From the NCBI GenBank assembly GCA_025331125.1, contig JAOALB010000001.1, positions 248,001 through 312,000 on the forward strand: a stretch of DNA of 64,000 nt, read 5' to 3'. The stretch is from Mycogone perniciosa. Lineage: Eukaryota; Ascomycota; Sordariomycetes; Hypocreales; Hypocreaceae. The notes below the pieces were generated by a model. It was not told where the DNA came from, did no database searches, and saw only the letters and a program-made list of their open reading frames with translations. Numbering within the stretch: position 1 is the stretch's first letter; each line of letters opens with the position of its first letter. This document shows positions 59,201 to 64,000 of the stretch, in pieces. The translations under genes were made by a program, and so were the position numbers.

Positions 59201-62200
59201 ACATGTCTCTCCGGCACATCTCAGTGCAGAGGCACAGCCAACGGAGCGTGGGAAAAGCCAGGCGGAAAATAATAGCCATACGAGTACTGGTCAAGGTGGG
59301 ACTGGATTGAAACTGGACTTGTGGACTGGGGGAGCCGGCCAAAGGTATTTTTTTGTTTTCTTATGAACGACAAGAGTCCCGCCCCGCGCCTGGCCACTCA
59401 CCTCATCTTGTCATTTATGGCGCAGCGCCCCATCACGCTAAGGTAGTGCGATCCGTCCCGTCGGGACGCGCTAGCAAGGGTCTTCTTCATGAGCATTGGT
59501 CCAGATGCGTGCACGCCCCCTCCACATGTCTCCCCTCTATGCATGGATCCAAATGACCCCTGACTGGCCAATGGGCGACTCGTCCGGGCAGGGACTATGC
59601 CAGAAGCAGCTGACCTACGCGCGCGTTTACCCGCTGTGAACTGGACTGCAATTGGGTACCGAACGAGAAGCAAGCGAGCTTGCACTTTGTCTAAGCTGCA
59701 AACCTCGTTTGCTGCGCGCGCTGCGAGCTGCAAGCTGCGTAGTCGTAGTCTGCCCAGCCAACACACAAACAAACCACCCTGCGTGTATACGTGTGCGTCT
59801 GTCTCTCGCTTTGCCCCGTTGGTCGGCAAGCTGCGAGTACGAGCGCTGTCTCTGCCGCCGCCGCTGCCAGCACGAGTGTTGTTGCTGTCAGTCAGGACAA
59901 AGACACATCGCTTCTCTCCGACAAGCCCTACAACACCGGCTGTGGCTTTTCCCGCTCTCCCCCCCTGATGACGTTGATCCTCCCATGATCCTCCCAGACA
60001 CCTAGCAGTTGAGAGGGAAAGGGTTCCTGCAGTGGCCATCCAGAACATAGTTGCGCCGTGGCCCGGCCTGCCTGCGGCCTCATCCGGCGGCCATGCTTCG
60101 CCGCACCGAAAACTTCCACCAGATCAGCGATACAGCCTTGTGCTGTGCCACCCTATAACCTTGCTCTGCCGTTCAAAGAGCCGCGGTCTTGTCGTCTGAT
60201 CGGGACATGTCTGATCGGGACATGGGATTTCTGAATGACCCAGTCTACCTGCCGCCTCTTTCCCCTCTCCAGCTCTGCCTTCGTGTCATTAATTGTTTCG
60301 CTACCACTCTGTTGGATACTCTAGACGAGAGACATGGCGCTTCTCTCCCAACCTCCTATCTGCCCTGCCAATCTGCCGCGCCCTTGCCCCGGGCCTTGGA
60401 TAGCCAACTGGAGGAGGACCTTTCGCTTGTCCGTATTATTATGCGGTCTTTGGCCAAGAGGAGCCCACGCAACATCCAACAATGAGCCCTCGTTCGGCCT
60501 TGTTATCATGACTCTTCGCCTCTAAGCGCCCGGCTCGCTTCTGCTGGTGGTGTGCCCCTTCTCTCCCATGCTCTCTCTAGTTTCCACTCCACTCGCGTCT
60601 GCAAGTCAGCCCTTAGCCGCGAGACTACCAACGCCCAGTAGGGCCAGCACCGCTTCAAGGTTCGCATATTGTGTTCGTATCTGTTAGCCAATCTGGCCGT
60701 CAAACCAGCATAACCTTGCATTTGATTTGGGTTTTATATGCAAGCTGGGCGCTACCAGACTATTGGGTCGCCTTCTCGCTGGTCAAATGCCTCGCCCCCT
60801 ACCATTTATTGTCCCCAACTCTCCATTCTTGTTCCACCTTCCTGCGGCTCTCGCATTTCAATCATATGGAGCAACTTGGCGGCACGTTGGTGCCATCGAT
60901 ATGACAAATTGCCGCCGAGAAATCAAACGCTATCATATCATACGCTGGTCTAGACGACAACCGACAACGGCGTTAAGGCGCTAGACAACCGGCGGTTGAT
61001 GTTGCGTCTGCGTCTTCACCAACAACACGAGCCTAGACCGACTCGATCCCCTCCTCCGTCGCGTAGCCTGCTTCCTCTCGGTCCATCTATTGGCCCTTTG
61101 ATTGATATTGCTGTCCATATCCCCCCTTGTGGACTCTACGACGTGGATACTTTCCTTATATGAACGAGCAACGATTGTCAGCCGCGGTTGAGCATGTCGA
61201 CCAACATGCCTCCTCTTCTCATTGAAGAAAAGATCGGATGGAAGTCACGGACGCGGCGGAATCTCCCTCACAGACACGCGATATCCCCACATGGTCTTCT
61301 CGTACGAGCTCTGCTCAACAATGTATGCCCCCAACGGCCGTTGACGGCACAAGCCCTACTGCCGCTTACACCCCCCCTGGACACGCTGTCTGCCACGCCA
61401 TGGGTCGAAGTGTTCCTCCACCCCCCTGAGTTATGCACCCACTCGCTCCGAAGCTCTCATGGCGCACAACCCCGTGTTGATTGCTGTCCTTGCGCATTTG
61501 GGAGCTCATTGTTACTGTGATATGCGTAAACACATACATACGTCCCGCCACCGTCATGGGAAGCTTAGACCAACGGTATGGCTCAAAGGGGTCAATTTTC
61601 TCACCAACTGCCGCAGGTGAATCGTCTCCCACAGCGGCGTCATGGGGGCTCTAGTAAAGCCCTCTTCCGAGCCGATAGACTTGAGTTGGGAGGAGACTGA
61701 CGCCACCAAGCCCGAGTCCAGAAGCAAATACGGATTCATCTCCCATCTCGGTCCCGATCTAATGAAGCAGGCTGGCGTGCAAACAAGGTACTCGTATTGT
61801 ATGTACTCTTGTACTGTACTCTGTACCTTGGTTCCATTCCTCAGTCCCCGTCTGTGGAGCTAATGTCCGCCTGTCTACTGCAAAATCTTGCCTCACTCTT
61901 GGGGCTCCGCATGCCCTTCAACTAGGTACTAGTAGTACTTACCTGCATTCGGTACTCGCCACTTTTGCAATCAATCTCCTGATGCGGTCAGAGATGGTCA
62001 AAGCCATTGACATGTGCTTCTGCCCTATCCCATTGTCCCGTCTCCCCGACTCCCTGTCGTCTCTCCTCTGCCACAGGCGCCTATAATAATTAATAGTCGC
62101 GATCCTATTCGACACTGCATATTGCCCCCCTAATGCAGGCGTGAGAACAAAACTAGGTCTTCATCCCTAATCCGCCAATGGAACTTGGCAAACATTCATA

Positions 62201-62953
62201 CTCCCTCCCCTCTCTGTCGGACATTCCGGCCCGACACTCGTCTGGGGAGACGTGGTTATCCTCTCCCGATGCAATATGATGTGTTACTTTAACTCCGAGA
62301 GCCGCTGTCTCGTCCCCGCGTTCCCTTTCGGTTGTAAACATGTCACGTTCTGTTCCGATCATGCAGACAAGCGGGTGCCCCAGGCTTGTCGCCTACCTTG
62401 GCTCGTCCACCACCACATGTCTCGCAAGCGAATGAAAACAGACAGAGACCAGAGGCAGTAGTCAAGTACATTGGCTTATTAGTTACGAGTAGAGGGCCAC
62501 ACACGTTACATCCTCTCACATTGTGGCCTAGCCCTGGTAGGGAAATGCCAAGCAGGTGCTAGAGGAGCAAGAGGAGGAGGAGGATCATGGGGCATGATGC
62601 GTACAGTGCGCTGCTTGAAGTCATCGATTTTGTTGTGATTGTCCTGTACTTGGGAAAACCCCTTCTCATCTCTGAGAGGGTCTAGATCGTCTGAATACTG
62701 CTGCCTGAACTGCTCCGTAGTTTCTATTCGGGGAGGTAGTATCTCCCGTACGTCGGGTATCTACGCAGCCCTCTCTCCGAGACTCTCAAGCCTGGCTGCT
62801 TCCGGAGTTCTCTCTCTCCTCCTTGCGATTAATATAGAATTTCCATCTTCCAAAACGTCTACTCTCCCAACAAAGTTTGAATCAAACAACATACACACAC
62901 GCTTCGGACCGCAACTACAACATCACATACCAACAGAAGCAGCAGCAACCGCG

Positions 62954-62954
<1 letters not shown>

Positions 62955-62995
<41 letters not shown>
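62955..62995. repeat. CT dinucleotide microsatellite
   Basis: About 20 consecutive CT units near the right edge, within a pyrimidine-rich stretch. Confidence 0.95.
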
Positions 62996-62998
<3 letters not shown>

Positions 62999-64000
62999 AG
63001 ATCTCGGAACCCACCCTGGCGCCGCTGCATGGAACGACAACACTGCCGGCAGTTCCTCAGCTAAACTAGGAGCAACCCTCCAAGGGAGAGGAAAAAATGT
63101 TTGTGCGTATGGTGGTGCAGAGATTGAGTGAATTGTAGAGCGTTGTTGGCTCCCTCTTTAGCCCCCCAACAGCTTTTGCGGACGAAGAAACGGATCCTTT
63201 CCTCCTTGGTGTTGTTGGTTGAGCAACAAGCCATTCCATTTTTTCCCTCCCCCCCTAGCTCAGCAGCAAACACACACCTTTGTCCACCACCCCATCCATG
63301 GCGACTGGCCCGAAGCTGCCCTGGGCTCTTTTGTCGACGGATCAGTGGCCTCGCGTTCTGTCCACTACAATTCAAGGAGAGCAACGAGACAAGAATAGCA
63401 CATGATGGGCTCCGCTGGGGCCGCAGGGCGTCCGGGCCTCCTCTGGGCTTCTGAGGCGGAAGAGCGACGAAGTCACAGCCGACACGGGGATGACTGACAA
63501 CCGACGATCTGATTGGCAATTGATCGTTCTCGGCTTCAATGTTCGTAAGCTACCTGCCTAGACCCAAGCCCCGAGCACCCTTTGCCCTCTGCTTCTGGCC
63601 TCTCATCGTCTGGTCCTAACGCAGGAACGAGCAAAGGCATCGCCTCGTCGAGGCGGATTTTCCAGTCCCATATTTTGAAAAAAAAGGACCGACCAAGTCT
63701 GCCCTTCTTATAAATCGATCGTTCAAACGCGCCACAGTCTATCTGGTGCCTGCGTCGACCGTTTCGGCGACCCAGGGGCGGGCCATCTTTCGCGGCCAAG
63801 TGCGCAATGCCACAACACAGCCAGCAATAGGCCCACGAATAATATTCTTGATCGGGGAGTTGATGGGAAAGGCAGTGAACACAGGCACCTGTGCAAAAGA
63901 ACAAGAGGGGGGAGAGGGGGTCTTGTTGGCGGCTCTATCCGCTGTCTTCCCGTCTCTCCTCTTCCCTCCAGGCTCTCTCCATCTTTCACTCATTGTTGGC

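Larger units (their letters stand above)
55662..64000. other. 8.3-kb right-hand stretch without a supported gene
   Basis: Probably the long leader and promoter of the Myb-like gene on the left and, further right, upstream DNA of a gene beyond the edge. Visible: a 13-G run at 56238-56250, a CT microsatellite at 62955-62995, and TACGGAG words near 58435-58443 and 59075-59085. Coding-like fragments at 61238-61429 and 61645-61790 are described under findings. ORFs at 59398-60048 on both strands overlap one another and lack domains. Confidence 0.5.

Noticed and set aside
59398..60048. 216-codon minus-strand ORF overlapping plus-strand ORFs
   Set aside because: Overlapping open frames on both strands in a GC-rich patch with no domain; most likely chance.
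1..64000. tRNA, 5S rRNA or CRISPR arrays
   Set aside because: I looked for T-loop-like GGTTCGANTCC boxes and evenly spaced repeats on both strands and saw no convincing case; a covariance-model scan would be decisive.

Overview
The window is nuclear DNA of a filamentous ascomycete (Pezizomycotina, most likely Sordariomycetes and perhaps Hypocreales; the order is an inference). The evidence is many short spliceosomal introns of about 55-170 bp with GTRNGT donors and CTRAY-like branch sites, monocistronic genes on both strands, a White Collar-2 photoreceptor subunit, a DHA2-type MFS exporter, an STB6-like protein and an Htm1/EDEM-type mannosidase with a PA domain. There is no bacterial operon layout, and I recognised no tRNA, rRNA gene, CRISPR array or intact transposon.

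Layout. 0-11 kb: the 3' end of a probable CP2/grainyhead-type transcription factor, mitochondrial D-lactate dehydrogenase, a PHAF1/UPF0183 protein, a decayed multi-exon zinc-knuckle gene, and an MFS transporter. 11-26 kb: kinesin-5 and RAD50 in convergent orientation, then wc-2 divergent from RAD50, then an amidase converging on a small DUF7721/beta-flanking-like protein. 29-40 kb: a UPF0658 Golgi membrane protein, the Gid2/Rmd5 RING subunit of the GID ubiquitin ligase divergent from an STB6-like protein, TIM10, and adenine phosphoribosyltransferase. 40.8-44.1 kb: the GH47 EDEM mannosidase. 53.7-55.7 kb: a conserved fungal nuclear protein with a Myb-like block, interrupted by a 16-bp tandem duplication. 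Two stretches (about 44.1-53.7 kb and 55.7-64 kb) hold no gene I can support.

The genes are mostly unlinked housekeeping functions: lactate oxidation, spindle motor, double-strand-break repair, blue-light sensing, protein quality control, mitochondrial import and purine salvage. I see no biosynthetic cluster and no defence system.

The most notable non-genic signal is a short near-palindromic word, GTACGGAGTAC / GTACTCCGTAC, with GTACGAAGTAC and GTACGAGTAC variants. It is sometimes tandem at 7-bp spacing and recurs dozens of times between genes while largely missing from exons. The most notable genic oddities are the 16-bp duplication frameshift near 54.58 kb, the zinc-knuckle gene with two in-frame stops, an apparent GTG start in a perfect Kozak context, and a GC-AG intron in the EDEM gene.
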